A DNA stretch of 64,000 bases from Neisseria sp. DTU_2020_1000833_1_SI_GRL_NUU_006 (GCA_032388755.1 CP135593.1:1736001-1800000), one strand, 5' to 3'. Positions 15,917 to 25,548 are shown, counted from the first letter of the stretch. Notes: generated from the letters alone by a model not told the origin. Program-made: numbers and translations.

Positions 15917-17107
15917 TTATTTGGCGTATTTTTCAAAAATCTTATCGATTAATGCATTAGCCGCCGCCCAATCTACGCTGTCCGTTTCCGGGGCTGCCGA
16001 ATTTTTCACGGCGGCCGCCGTCATCGGCTTGCCCGAACCCGCTTCGGCAATATCGACTTTGACTGTCATAGAAAGACCGACGCGCAAGGGGTTTGCTTTC
16101 AATTCGTTAGGATCCAGGCTGATTCTGACCGGTACGCGCTGAACGACTTTAATCCAGTTGCCCGTTGCGTTTTGCGGCGGCAAAAGCGAAAACGCGCTGC
16201 CCGTCCCTGCGGACAAGCCCATGACTTTACCGTGGTAAACCACTTTTTTGCCGTACAAATCGGCAGTCATTTCCACAGGCTGTCCGATTTTCATTTTTCG
16301 TAATTGCGATTCTTTAAAATTGGCATCCACCCACAAATCCGTCAGGGGAACAACTGCCATCAACGCCGCGCCTTGCGAAATTCTCTGTCCGACTTGGACA
16401 TTGCGTTTGGCAATCTGCCCGCCCATAGGCGCGCGGATTTGTGTACGCTGCAAATTCAGCCAGGCATCTTTAATCTTGCTCACTGCTGTTTGAACGGCAG
16501 GTTGCTCACGCACTGGAATATTGTTACCCAACGCAGCCTGAGCCGAAGCCTCTTCCGCTTCCACTGCTTTCAATGCTGCTTGCGCCTGAACGACCGCCGC
16601 CCGGGCATGGCTCAACTCCTCACCGGAAATGGCATCCGTACCGGATAGGGCCTCCCGGCGCCGCAAATCTGCCTGAGCGCGTGCCAAATCGGCTTTACGC
16701 AGCAACACTTGCGCCCTCGCCTGGGAATTGACTGCCGTCTGCTGCTTGTTTTGACGGATTGCCTGAATCAGCTCGTTTTGCGCCCTGTCATACGCCAGCT
16801 GGAAATCACTGTCGTCCAGAGTAACCAAAACATCGCCTTTTTTCACAACATCCGTGTCGTCAAACATGACTTTGCGCACTGTCCCGCCAACTTGCGGCGT
16901 AATCTGAACCAAATATCCCGCAACATATGCGTCTTCAGTTGTTTCTTCGTGCTGCCAAAACAAAACATAAGCAAATGCCACGCCAATAGCCGCCAAAACA
17001 AATAGCAGCGTAACCACTGCCATATTCCGCTTGCACCTGTTCGGCATTTTGACCGGTTTGCCCAATGTGTCGGGAGTTTGCCCGCCGTTTGCTGACTTTG
17101 TTTCCAT
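15917..17107 (-). CDS. farA: Membrane fusion protein FarA (HlyD/EmrA family)
   Basis: 396 residues: a short cytoplasmic N-terminus, one membrane helix (about 28-50), then the periplasmic adaptor with lipoyl halves (DDTDVVKKGDVLVTLDDSDF) flanking an alpha-helical hairpin rich in Ala, Gln and Arg (about 95-205), and the beta-barrel part. It bridges FarB to the outer membrane channel. It lies upstream of farB on the same strand. Confidence 0.87.
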   Translation of the reverse strand: METKSANGGQTPDTLGKPVKMPNRCKRNMAVVTLLFVLAAIGVAFAYVLFWQHEETTEDAYVAGYLVQITPQVGGTVRKVMFDDTDVVKKGDVLVTLDDSDFQLAYDRAQNELIQAIRQNKQQTAVNSQARAQVLLRKADLARAQADLRRREALSGTDAISGEELSHARAAVVQAQAALKAVEAEEASAQAALGNNIPVREQPAVQTAVSKIKDAWLNLQRTQIRAPMGGQIAKRNVQVGQRISQGAALMAVVPLTDLWVDANFKESQLRKMKIGQPVEMTADLYGKKVVYHGKVMGLSAGTGSAFSLLPPQNATGNWIKVVQRVPVRISLDPNELKANPLRVGLSMTVKVDIAEAGSGKPMTAAAVKNSAAPETDSVDWAAANALIDKIFEKYAK

Positions 17108-17710
17108 GATTTACTTTACCCGAGCATTAAACTAACAGGCTTTCTACAAAACTAACATCCGAATCTTGGATAAATCCGCAGCCGCTCCGATTTACCTTGA
17201 TTTCAAAAACAAGACCAATCTGAAGATTCGCATAAAGCCTAATATCGAATATTATTTATGTTTATTAAATAATAATATCTTATTGATTTTATTTAAACGT
17301 CAAATAAGATATAGGAAAACGGGCATTCTATATCCGCACCATTACTCAATCAAGTAACTATTTTAAATGGAATATAATAAACTTCCCCTTTTATAATCTA
17401 TCGTCATCTTTCGTTATCTAACCCAATGACTATTCAAGCATGATCGGCAGGTATTCTAATTTTGATTGAAATGTAAAACCTGTCTGAACTACGTTTAATT
17501 GTTACTTACTTACCCCCTTTAATTTCTTAAGAAACTATTTCAAGGTTTGAAATTGATGCGATGATAAACATCTATTCTTGAAATTTAACTTTTTCCTGAG
17601 TCGGGAAAGTATCTGTTTCATAACCTTGCTTTTAAGCTGAAAAACATCCCCTACCCTCTTAGTTCTCTTCCAAATAACAAAGAAAAGCATAAGATCGTCT
17701 TTCCAAACAA
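17108..17710. promoter_or_regulatory. AT-rich upstream region of farA
   Basis: About 600 bp with no reading frame of note and long A/T runs between ackA's terminator and farA. In gonococcus farAB is controlled by FarR (an MtrR-linked MarR protein) and IHF; I could not find a convincing IHF consensus here, so only the promoter role is suggested. Confidence 0.45.
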
Positions 17711-17749
17711 AGAGGTCGTCTGAAACCTATCTTTCAGACGACCTCTTTT
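17711..17749. terminator. Inverted DUS pair behind ackA
   Basis: AGAGGTCGTCTGAAA and TTTCAGACGACCTCTTTT, extended symmetric arms, just downstream of the acetate kinase gene. Confidence 0.8.
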
Positions 17750-17787
17750 CTATTTCATTGTTATTTCAACAACGTATTGCCTCAACC

Positions 17788-18999
17788 TCAGCCTGCTTCT
17801 TGCAAAAAGCCTGCCAGTTCGGCGGTGTCGAGTGCGATCATCAGTTCTTCGTTAGTCGGCACGACCAAAACGGCAGGATTGGAACCTGTCGGGCTGATGA
17901 TGCCTGAGTTGCCGTAGCGTTTTTCCATATTGGCTTTGGTGTCGATGTGCAGACCCAAGTAGTCGAGGTAGGAAACGGTTTTGGCGCGGATGTTGCGTGA
18001 GTTTTCGCCGATGCCGCCGGTGAAGACGAGGGCATCTATGCCGCCGCAGGCGACCGACATCGAGGCGATGTATTTGGCGAGGCGGTAGGTCATGACTTCG
18101 AGGGCGAGGCGTGCGCCTTCGTGGCCTTCGTCGGCGGCGATTTCGAGGGTACGGCAGTCGTTGGAGAGTTCGGAGATGCCGAGCAATCCTGATTTTTTGT
18201 TCAACATTTCATCGACTTGCTCGATATTCATGCCGGCATGGGCGGTCAGGTAGCTGTACACGCCGGGGTCGATGTCGCCGCAGCGGGTGCCCATGACAAG
18301 GCCTTCGATGGGGGTGAAGCCCATGCTGGTATCGACGGATTTGCCGTTTCGGATGGCGGTGATGGACGCGCCGTTGCCGAGGTGGGCGACAATCATGCGC
18401 AAATCTTCCAGCGGTTTGCCCAGAATCCGCGCGGCTTCGGGGGCGACGTAGCGCATACTGGTGCCGTGGAAGCCGTAGCGGCGGAAAGCGTATTTTTTGC
18501 GCAATTCGCGCGGTACGGCGTAGGTGTAGGCGCGTTCGGGCATGGTTTGGTGGAACGAGGTGTCCATCACGCCGACGTTGGGCAGACCGGGGAAGTGTTC
18601 CTGCGCGGCGAGGATGCCGCTGATGTTGGCGGGGTTGTGCAGCGGGGCGAGCGGGATGCAGGCTTTCAGTTCGTCGAGGACGTCTTGGTCGATGAGGACG
18701 GACTCGTGATATTTTTCGCCGCCGTGGGCGATGCGGTGGCCGATGGCTTTGATGCGGTCGTGCAGGCCGTGTTTTTCCAGTTCGTTCAACAGCATACCCA
18801 CCGCGCCGGCGTGGCAGTTGCGGCCGGTCAGGGGAACTTGGCGTTTGTTGCCGTCTTTGTTGAAGGTGATGACGGCTTCGGGTGTGGTCAGGCGTTCGCC
18901 GAGGCAGCTTAGGACGACGCTGCCACTTTTGCGGTCGATAACGGCACCTTTGAGCGAGGAACTGCCGCAGTTCAGGACGAGGATGAGTTGGTCGGACAT
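17788..18999 (-). CDS. ackA: Acetate kinase
   Basis: 403 residues with the ASKHA phosphotransferase pattern: NCGSSSLKGAV near the start, IGHRIAHGG, the VAHLGNGAS stretch and GGIGENS towards the end. It interconverts acetyl phosphate + ADP with acetate + ATP, and such kinases also accept propionate. AAGGAGAAATATCATG gives a strong start. It is the last gene of the minus-strand propionate block, as in meningococcus, where an ackA copy accompanies prp genes, which hints at a role with propionyl phosphate. Confidence 0.96.
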   Translation of the reverse strand: MSDQLILVLNCGSSSLKGAVIDRKSGSVVLSCLGERLTTPEAVITFNKDGNKRQVPLTGRNCHAGAVGMLLNELEKHGLHDRIKAIGHRIAHGGEKYHESVLIDQDVLDELKACIPLAPLHNPANISGILAAQEHFPGLPNVGVMDTSFHQTMPERAYTYAVPRELRKKYAFRRYGFHGTSMRYVAPEAARILGKPLEDLRMIVAHLGNGASITAIRNGKSVDTSMGFTPIEGLVMGTRCGDIDPGVYSYLTAHAGMNIEQVDEMLNKKSGLLGISELSNDCRTLEIAADEGHEGARLALEVMTYRLAKYIASMSVACGGIDALVFTGGIGENSRNIRAKTVSYLDYLGLHIDTKANMEKRYGNSGIISPTGSNPAVLVVPTNEELMIALDTAELAGFLQEAG

Positions 19000-19037
19000 G
19001 ATATTTCTCCTTGTAGTTTGTGGTTGTTTTTTTGGTG

Positions 19038-19088
19038 GGGTCGTCTGAAAAAGGATGGGCGTTGGGCGGGGTGTGTTTCAGACGACCT
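19038..19088. repeat. Widely spaced inverted DUS pair
   Basis: GGTCGTCTGAAAA and TTTCAGACGACCTTT separated by about 27 nt upstream of ackA and downstream of prpF. Longer loop than the usual terminator pairs here. Confidence 0.65.
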
Positions 19089-19121
19089 TTTGGGCAAGCT
19101 TATGCCGCATTTTCTATCGTC

Positions 19122-19219
19122 ATTCCCGCGCAGGCGGGAATCCATATTTGCTAACAAGCAAGCTCTGATAAAAATCAGGAAACAGAATATCGACCGTGGA
19201 TTCCCGCCTGCGCGGGAAT
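19122..19219. repeat. dRS3-flanked element (98 bp)
   Basis: ATTCCC-GCGCAGGC-GGGAAT at 19122-19141 and its inverse ATTCCC-GCCTGCGC-GGGAAT at 19200-19219 are neisserial dRS3 repeats. They enclose 58 bp that itself begins CCA and ends TGG, so the whole unit is an inverted-ended mosaic element of the NIME kind. Confidence 0.9.
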
Positions 19220-19306
19220 GACGGCGATTAGGCTATTCGGCTTTATTGCAATCCTTTATCAAATGTCGTCTGAAACAGTGGACAGTGATGTCCGTCCTAC
19301 ATGATT

Positions 19307-20476
19307 TCAAAAACAATCATCGGGAACGCGCACCCGACCTTCCATAATCACGCGCGCGCTGCGGCTCATGACGGCTTTTTTCACTGCCCAGATGCCGTCC
19401 GAACATTCTGCCGCCGCGCCGACGCGCAATGTGCCGGAAGGATGGCCGAAGCGCACTTCGTTACGCGTTCCGCCGCCGGCGGCGAGGTTGACCAACGTGC
19501 CGGGGACGGCGGCGGCGGCGGCGATGGCGACCGAGGCGGTGCCCATCATGGCGTGGTGCAGTTTGCCCATGCTCAGGGCGCGTACCAGCAAATCGATGTC
19601 GGCGGCGTTCACGGTTTTGCCGCTGGAGGCGGTGTAATCGGCGGCGGGCGCGACGAAGGCGACTTTCGGCGTGTGCGCACGGGCGGCGGCTTCGGATACG
19701 TCGTTAATCAAGCCCATTTTCAGCGCACCGTAAGCGCGGATTTTCTCGAATTTTTCCAGAGCGGCGGCATCGTTGTTGATGTCGTCCTGCAACTCTTTGC
19801 CCGTGTAGCCCAAGTCGGCGGCGTTCAGGAAAACGGTCGGAATGCCCGCGTTGATAAACGTGGCTTTCAGACGACCTATGTCCGGAACGTCCAGCTCGTC
19901 CACCAGATTGCCGGTCGGGAACATACTGCCTTCGCCGTCGGCGGGGTCGAGAAATTCAATTTGCACTTCGGCTGCGGGAAAGGTAACGCCGTCCAGCTCA
20001 AAATCGCCTGTTTCCAAGACTTCGCCGTTTTGCATCGGAACATGGGCGATGATGGTTTTGCCGATGTTTTTCTGCCAGATTTTCACCGTGCAGATGCCGT
20101 CTGAAGGGATTTTGCCTTTATCGACCAAGCCCTGTTCGATGGCGAACGCGCCCACGGCGGCGGTCAGGTTGCCGCAGTTGCCGCTCCAATCGACGAAAGG
20201 CTTGTCGATGGAAACTTGCCCGAAGAGGTAATCGACGTCGTGACCGGCACGTTCGGACTTGTCCAAAATCACCGCCTTGCTGGTCGACGAGCTGGCGTTG
20301 CCCAAACCGTCTATCTGCTTGCCGTAGGGGTCGGGGCTGCCGAGTACGCGCAACAGGATTTTGTCACGCGCGCTGCCCGCTTCCCGCGCCGCCTCGGGCA
20401 GGTCGGAACGTTTGAAAAACACGCCTTTTGATGTGCCGCCGCGGTAGTAAACGGCGGGGATTTTGATTTGCGGCAT
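19307..20476 (-). CDS. prpF: 2-methylaconitate cis-trans isomerase PrpF
   Basis: 389 residues from MPQIKIPAVYYRGGTSKGVF at 20476, preceded by AAGGAGAA; an upstream in-frame extension to 20644 is rejected. YRGGTSKG is the typical PrpF start, and the protein has the diaminopimelate-epimerase-like fold of the family. PrpF isomerises the 2-methyl-trans-aconitate made by AcnD to the cis form so that methylcitrate can proceed. It lies downstream of acnD with a 407 bp repeat-filled gap, unusually long for these partners. A DUS core is embedded in its coding region (19865-19877). Confidence 0.95.
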   Translation of the reverse strand: MPQIKIPAVYYRGGTSKGVFFKRSDLPEAAREAGSARDKILLRVLGSPDPYGKQIDGLGNASSSTSKAVILDKSERAGHDVDYLFGQVSIDKPFVDWSGNCGNLTAAVGAFAIEQGLVDKGKIPSDGICTVKIWQKNIGKTIIAHVPMQNGEVLETGDFELDGVTFPAAEVQIEFLDPADGEGSMFPTGNLVDELDVPDIGRLKATFINAGIPTVFLNAADLGYTGKELQDDINNDAAALEKFEKIRAYGALKMGLINDVSEAAARAHTPKVAFVAPAADYTASSGKTVNAADIDLLVRALSMGKLHHAMMGTASVAIAAAAAVPGTLVNLAAGGGTRNEVRFGHPSGTLRVGAAAECSDGIWAVKKAVMSRSARVIMEGRVRVPDDCF

Positions 20477-20492
20477 TTTAGGGTTCTCCTTA

Positions 20493-20566
20493 TGTAGCGT
20501 GGGTTCTGCCCACGATTTTTGCCATGTCAATTTAGCCTTTATTTCGCGGGCAAAGCCCACGCTACA
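20493..20566. repeat. TGTAGCGTGGG...CCCACGCTACA inverted-repeat element
   Basis: TGTAGCGTGGG and CCCACGCTACA bound a 74 bp unit with inner GTTCTGCCCACG / CGCGGGCAAAG arms. The same boundary sequences recur at 28655-28745 and twice at 56281-56500. Confidence 0.8.
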
Positions 20567-20689
20567 CCCACTTTCCAAAAGTACATTAGGCTGCCACTCC
20601 GACAAAGCCGTTTGATTCCGCAAAATGTCGGGGGTTCGCCCCAATCTACGGCTGCTGTGTTGTGATACGGCAGACTATTAAACCCCGTC

Positions 20690-20789
20690 ATTCCCGCGCA
20701 GGCGGGAATCCAGACTTATCCGCACAGAAACTCATCGGATAAAAAGGTTTCCTCAATTCCACTTTCTGGATTCCCGCCTGCGCGGGAAT
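20690..20789. repeat. dRS3-flanked element (100 bp)
   Basis: ATTCCC-GCGCAGGC-GGGAAT (20690-20709) and its inverse (20770-20789) enclose 60 bp that starts CCAGA and ends TCTGG. The core differs from that of the 19122-19219 copy while the ends are identical. Confidence 0.9.
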
Positions 20790-20883
20790 GACGATTTACA
20801 GTAGATGCCTGCCATATCGGGAATTACGTGAATGAGCAAAATGTTGGATCCGACCCACGTTACGTCTTATTTTCAGACGACCT

Positions 20884-23493
20884 CTAAGCCGCATTCCCTT
20901 CCAAAAAGTCTTGTGCAAACCGTTGCAGCACGCCGCCGGCTTCGTACACCAGCACTTCCTCTGCGGTATCGAGGCGGCAGGTAACGGGGACTTCGACGGT
21001 TTCGCCGTTTTTGCGGTGGATGACGAGGGTCAGGTCGCCGCGCGGTTTGCGTTCGCCGACCACGTCGTAGGTTTCCGTGCCGTCCAGTTGCAGGGTGTGG
21101 CGGTTGGTGCCGGGTTTGAATTGCAGCGGCAATACGCCCATGCCGATGAGGTTGGTGCGGTGGATGCGCTCGAAGCCTTCGGCGGCGATGGCTTCCACGC
21201 CCGCCAGCCGCACGCCCTTCGCCGCCCAGTCGCGGCTGGAGCCTTGTCCATAGTCCGCGCCGGCGATGATGATGAGCGGCTGTTTGCGGTTCATATAGGT
21301 TTCGATGGCTTCCCACATGCGCATGGTTTCGCCTTCGGGTTCGACGCGGGCGAGCGAGCCTTGGCGCACGCTGCCGTCTTCGTTTTTCACCATTTCGTTA
21401 AACAATTTCGGATTGGCGAAGGTGGCGCGTTGGGCGGTGAGGTGGTCGCCGCGGTGGGTGGCGTAGGAATTGAAGTCTTCTTCGGGCAAACCCATTTTCG
21501 CCAGATATTCGCCTGCCGCACTCGCCGCCAGAATCGCGTTGGAAGGCGAAATGTGGTCGGTGGTGATGTTGTCGGGCAGAATCGCCAAGGGGCGCATTCC
21601 CGTCAGGCTGCGTTCGCCCGCCAGCGCGCCTTCCCAATAGGGCGGACGGCGGATATAGGTGGACATCGGACGCCAGTCGTACAGCGGACTCGGGGCTTTT
21701 TGCGCCTTGCCAGTGTCGAACATCGGTACATACACGTCGCGGAACTGCTGCGGTTTCACATATTCGGCAACGACGGCATCGATTTCTTCGTCGGTCGGCC
21801 AAATGTCTTTCAGGCGGATTTCCTTGCCGTCGTCTGAAATGCCGAGTACGTCGTTTTCAATATCGAAACGGATGCTGCCCGCGACGGCGTAGGCCACCAC
21901 CAGCGGCGGGCTGGCTAAAAACGCCTGTTTCGCATACGGGTGGATGCGGCCGTCGAAGTTGCGGTTGCCCGACAGTACGGCGGTGGCGTACAAATCGCGG
22001 TCTATGATTTCCTGCTGGATTTTCGGGTCGAGCGCGCCGCTCATGCCGTTGCAGGTGGTGCAGGCGAAGGCGACGATGCCGAAGCCGAGTTTTTCCATTT
22101 CGGGCAACAGCCCCGCTTCTTTCAAATAGATTTCCGCCACTTTCGAGCCGGGGGCGAACGAGGTTTTAACCCACGGTTTGCGTTTCAGCCCGAAGCGGTT
22201 GGCATTGCGCGCCAAGAGTGCGGCGGCAACGACGTTGCGCGGGTTGGAAGTGTTGGTGCAACTGGTAATCGCGGCGATGATGACCGCGCCGTCGGGCATG
22301 AGGCCGTCTGAAGGCTCTTCGTAGGGCTTCGCCAGCCCTTTCGCTGCCAAATCGACGGTGGCAAAACGCGCGTGCGGGTTGCTCGGGCCTGCCATGTTGC
22401 GCGTTACGCTGCTCAAATCAAACTTCAACACGCGCGGATAAACGGCGGTTTTCAGGTCGTCCGCCCACAGCCCCGCGGTTTTGGCGTAGGTTTCCACCAA
22501 TTTCACCTGCGCGTCGTCGCGTCCGGTCAGTTTCAAATAATCAATGGTTTGCTCGTCGATGGCGAACATGGCGGCAGTCGCGCCGAACTCCGGCGTCATG
22601 TTGGAAATGGTCGCGCGGTCGCCGATGGACAAACTTCTCGCGCCCTCGCCGAAAAATTCGACAAACGCCCCGACTACGCGCTCTTTACGCAGAAACTCGG
22701 TCAGCGCCAACACAATATCCGTCGCCGTAATCCCCGCCTGCCGTTTGCCCGTCAGCTCCACGCCGACAATATCGGGCAGGCGCATCATGGACGCGCGTCC
22801 CAGCATCACGGTTTCCGCTTCCAAACCGCCCACGCCTACGGAAATCACGCCCAGCGCGTCAACGTGCGGCGTGTGCGAGTCCGTGCCGACGCAGGTGTCG
22901 GGGAACGCCACGCCGTTTTTGACTTGGACGACGGGCGACATTTTTTCCAGATTGATTTGATGCATGATGCCGTTGCCCGCCGGAATCACGTCCACATTTT
23001 CAAAGGCGGTTTTCGTCCAGTTGATAAAGTGGAAACGGTCTTCGTTGCGGCGGTCTTCGATTTCGCGGTTTTTGCGGAACGCATCGGGATCGTAGCCGCC
23101 GCATTCCACCGCCAGCGAGTGGTCGACGATAAGCTGCGTCTGCACCACAGGATTCACTTTGGACGGATCACCGCCCTTCTCTGCAATCGCATCGCGCAAA
23201 CCCGCCAAATCCACCAGCGCGGTCTGCCCCAAAATATCATGGCACACCACCCGCGCCGGATACCACGGAAAATCGATTTCCTGCTTGCCTTCTATCAACT
23301 GGCCCAGCCAGCTTTGCAGCGTCGGCAAATCGACTTTGTCCGCGCGGTTGACCAAGTTCTCCGCCAAAATGCGGCTCGTGTAAGGCAGCTTGTCGTAAGA
23401 GCCGGGCTTGATGTCCTCACACGCCGCGCGCGCGTCGTAGTATTCCAAATCCGTACCGGGCAGCGGTTTGCGGTAACGTTGGTTGGCAGCCAT
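20884..23493 (-). CDS. acnD: Fe/S-dependent 2-methylisocitrate dehydratase AcnD
   Basis: 869 residues of the aconitase family with cluster ligands in ITSCTNTSNPRN and FACTTCNGMSG. Its length and its neighbours prpF, prpC and prpB mark it as AcnD rather than the TCA aconitase. It dehydrates 2-methylcitrate to 2-methyl-trans-aconitate, which PrpF then isomerises. CAGGAGAACTGAACATG gives the start. It is separated from prpC by the two-gene insert at 23.6-25.5 kb. Confidence 0.95.
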   Translation of the reverse strand: MAANQRYRKPLPGTDLEYYDARAACEDIKPGSYDKLPYTSRILAENLVNRADKVDLPTLQSWLGQLIEGKQEIDFPWYPARVVCHDILGQTALVDLAGLRDAIAEKGGDPSKVNPVVQTQLIVDHSLAVECGGYDPDAFRKNREIEDRRNEDRFHFINWTKTAFENVDVIPAGNGIMHQINLEKMSPVVQVKNGVAFPDTCVGTDSHTPHVDALGVISVGVGGLEAETVMLGRASMMRLPDIVGVELTGKRQAGITATDIVLALTEFLRKERVVGAFVEFFGEGARSLSIGDRATISNMTPEFGATAAMFAIDEQTIDYLKLTGRDDAQVKLVETYAKTAGLWADDLKTAVYPRVLKFDLSSVTRNMAGPSNPHARFATVDLAAKGLAKPYEEPSDGLMPDGAVIIAAITSCTNTSNPRNVVAAALLARNANRFGLKRKPWVKTSFAPGSKVAEIYLKEAGLLPEMEKLGFGIVAFACTTCNGMSGALDPKIQQEIIDRDLYATAVLSGNRNFDGRIHPYAKQAFLASPPLVVAYAVAGSIRFDIENDVLGISDDGKEIRLKDIWPTDEEIDAVVAEYVKPQQFRDVYVPMFDTGKAQKAPSPLYDWRPMSTYIRRPPYWEGALAGERSLTGMRPLAILPDNITTDHISPSNAILAASAAGEYLAKMGLPEEDFNSYATHRGDHLTAQRATFANPKLFNEMVKNEDGSVRQGSLARVEPEGETMRMWEAIETYMNRKQPLIIIAGADYGQGSSRDWAAKGVRLAGVEAIAAEGFERIHRTNLIGMGVLPLQFKPGTNRHTLQLDGTETYDVVGERKPRGDLTLVIHRKNGETVEVPVTCRLDTAEEVLVYEAGGVLQRFAQDFLEGNAA

Positions 23494-23534
23494 GTTCAGT
23501 TCTCCTGTGGATCTATTTTTCTTGTGGTTTGGGG

Positions 23535-23569
23535 TTTCAGACGACGTTTTTGAAGGGGTCGTCTGAAAA
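23535..23569. repeat. Inverted DUS pair between DUF819 gene and acnD
   Basis: TTTCAGACGACG and GGGTCGTCTGAAAA, imperfect outer arms, lie just behind the stop of the DUF819 gene. Together with the pair at 25599-25638 it brackets the AT-richer insert. Confidence 0.7.
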
Positions 23570-23594
23570 GGTTTATGGATTGTTAGATTAGTCT

Positions 23595-24800
23595 TCAGCT
23601 CAATAGGGCATATACAAACGAACCTATATAGTTACCGATAATGTAGCCTACAGTACCAATTAACAAAATCGCACCGACTAAATCACGCCAACCTTTACTG
23701 ATGGCTAAGGCCGCTGCAGTAGTCGGCCCTCCAATATTGGCATTACAAGCCAATACAATTTCTTCAATACTGAATTTGAACAGCTTGCCTAACACTAACG
23801 TCAGCAACAAATTCAATACTGCAATAATCAAAGTAAAAACAAAGAGTAATGGTGCTGTTTTAATAATCAACGGTATAGAGGCAGGAACACCAATCACAAC
23901 AAAAAACAGATAAATACAATATGTCCCTAATTCTTGACTGCCATCTAATTTTTGAATGCCTTTACGGAAAAATAAAACAACTGTCAATGTAAATGTCGTT
24001 AACAGCAAATATTTGTCACTAATTAAACCTGTCAGCATTTTTAATGCAACACCATCAACACTTTGAAAATGATTTTGCAAAAAACTGGATAATGAGAATG
24101 AAACTGCGACCAGCAAAATCGATGCAGCCAAAGATAAGGCTATACTCTGTAGTGAAATGGATTTAGGTTTCCAATACTCGGCAGCCTTATTCACACTCGG
24201 ATCATGATATTCCTGCTCCAATTTATCCTGATATGGACTTCCCCAAACTTTTCTGACCCAATATGAGGAAGAGATACCAATCAAAATAAAAAAGTAACAA
24301 GCCATCATCAAATTATCAGCAACTATTGTTGCTGCAATCACATCTTTAGAAGGGTTAAGCTTAGCTGACATGGCTGCAAAATTGACACCACCTCCTGTAT
24401 AAGAAGCTGAAATCATTCCGGCAACTTTATCCAGCTCAGGAATATAGTTTTTCAATAGTGCAAATGAGACAAGCGTTCCAATGACCGTCCCTAGTGAACT
24501 AATCAGGAAAATAAACAGCATACGTCCACTTTCCTTAAATAGAGCATGAAGATCTAATTGAAACAATAACAACGGAATAGCAAGCGGTACAATATAAGAC
24601 CATACAGCATCAAATACTGGAGCATCTGTGGGAATAACACCCAAATTAGAAGCAATCAACGCAATCAATAAAGCTAATACTGCACCAGGGACTTTCCCAG
24701 CCAAGCGACTGTTTTGCTCGATAAAAATTGCAGCAGCGGCAGCCAACATAACAAAAGCCCACAGCAGCAAATGATTATCTGCTGAAATTAAAGTTTGCAT
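23595..24800 (-). CDS. DUF819 family membrane protein (YjcL-like)
   Basis: About 401 residues from ATG 24800, preceded by GGGAGGAAAA. There are 10-12 predicted helices, with conserved stretches SYTGGGVNFAAMS and CNANIGGPTTAAALA, which mark the DUF819 family, a group of likely transporters of unknown substrate. The gene begins 25 bp behind a D-Ala-D-Ala dipeptidase-like gene, so it may take up dipeptides or their products. Both genes are visibly richer in A/T than the acnD and prpC genes on either side. Confidence 0.85.
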   Translation of the reverse strand: MQTLISADNHLLLWAFVMLAAAAAIFIEQNSRLAGKVPGAVLALLIALIASNLGVIPTDAPVFDAVWSYIVPLAIPLLLFQLDLHALFKESGRMLFIFLISSLGTVIGTLVSFALLKNYIPELDKVAGMISASYTGGGVNFAAMSAKLNPSKDVIAATIVADNLMMACYFFILIGISSSYWVRKVWGSPYQDKLEQEYHDPSVNKAAEYWKPKSISLQSIALSLAASILLVAVSFSLSSFLQNHFQSVDGVALKMLTGLISDKYLLLTTFTLTVVLFFRKGIQKLDGSQELGTYCIYLFFVVIGVPASIPLIIKTAPLLFVFTLIIAVLNLLLTLVLGKLFKFSIEEIVLACNANIGGPTTAAALAISKGWRDLVGAILLIGTVGYIIGNYIGSFVYALLS

Positions 24801-24825
24801 TTTTCCTCCCAATTTTTATTTTAAT

Positions 24826-25548
24826 TTAAGTATCCTGCTCTTCTACCGCCCCAAAAACTGCGTTGCTTTGTTGGGTAAAATAAGCCCAATTTTGGTTGCC
24901 ATAATCGAAATGCCACCATTCGGTTGGCAAATTACTAAATCCTGCCTCTTTCATCGCATGAATCAAAATCCGGCGTAAATTACGAGCAGAGGAGAAATAC
25001 TCACCTTCTTTCTCTAAAGCATCGCTATAAGATAAATGTCCAGTTGCATCAAACTCACTTCCCATATCCAAACTTTTGCCACTTTTTATATCAAACAATC
25101 CGACATCAACAGATCCGCCCGTCAAATGGGGCAAAGGCATTCCTGCCCGATCTGGATCAGCAGCAAAACAGTCCAGTGCTTCTCTAACTTGAACTTCATC
25201 ATATTCCGGATGGCGTTTTTCAATTTCTTGCTTCATATTTTCTCGTAATGCTCTTTGCACTATGGCAGGACGCCAACCATCAAAAATTTCCAACCCGTAC
25301 ACTTCCGGCAGCAAAGAGACAACCTGAGTCAGCCTATCAGCAACACTTCTACGCAATAAAACAGTATTTATTGCACCTTCAATACCCTGAGAAAAATAAA
25401 CAGGATTGACACGAATGCGTCCGGTATTACCCACACTGACCAACGGTTCCCCACATTCAGAAATAGGTATTTCTTGTATTTTCTGCCAAACTAATTCTTT
25501 GGTATTTTGTACAGGAATACCCGCATAAGACCCCTTGTCCTTATCCAT
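24826..25548 (-). CDS. D-Ala-D-Ala dipeptidase-like M15D peptidase (VanX/DdpX family)
   Basis: 240 residues from ATG 25548. The zinc-site motifs of the M15 family are present: HLTGGSVDVGLFD (metal-binding His and Asp) and EWWHFDYGNQ (catalytic Glu, metal His). Family members cleave D-alanyl-D-alanine from peptidoglycan turnover (DdpX) or cause glycopeptide resistance in Gram-positives (VanX). No signal peptide is seen, so a cytoplasmic role in dipeptide use is likely. It is cotranscribed with the DUF819 transporter. Nothing in the sequence supports an antibiotic-resistance role here. Confidence 0.85.
   Translation of the reverse strand: MDKDKGSYAGIPVQNTKELVWQKIQEIPISECGEPLVSVGNTGRIRVNPVYFSQGIEGAINTVLLRRSVADRLTQVVSLLPEVYGLEIFDGWRPAIVQRALRENMKQEIEKRHPEYDEVQVREALDCFAADPDRAGMPLPHLTGGSVDVGLFDIKSGKSLDMGSEFDATGHLSYSDALEKEGEYFSSARNLRRILIHAMKEAGFSNLPTEWWHFDYGNQNWAYFTQQSNAVFGAVEEQDT

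Larger units (their letters stand above)
20477..20883. other. Repeat-filled gap between acnD and prpF
   Basis: 407 bp with no gene. It holds a TGTAGCGTGGG inverted-repeat element (20493-20566), a dRS3 pair (20690-20789) and a single DUS just before the acnD stop. All are neisserial small repeats, so the gap has grown by repeat insertion. Confidence 0.75.

Noticed and set aside
17108..17700. IHF binding sites before farA as reported in gonococcus
   Set aside because: I looked for the WATCAANNNNTTR consensus and found only partial matches, so no site is called.
19122..19219. Intrinsic terminator of prpF
   Set aside because: The inverted ends are 58 bp apart and lack a T tract; they are dRS3 repeats, although each 20-mer can form its own small hairpin.
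22372..23553. Very long plus-strand frame opposite acnD, and similar ones opposite thiC, prpB, prpF and the TonB receptor
   Set aside because: Antisense shadows produced by high-GC codon use; the minus-strand or plus-strand partner in each case is an unmistakable enzyme.
24826..25548. VanX-type glycopeptide resistance gene
   Set aside because: No vanH/vanA-like ligase or vanRS genes are nearby, and the organism is Gram-negative; the partner is a DUF819 transporter, which favours dipeptide use.
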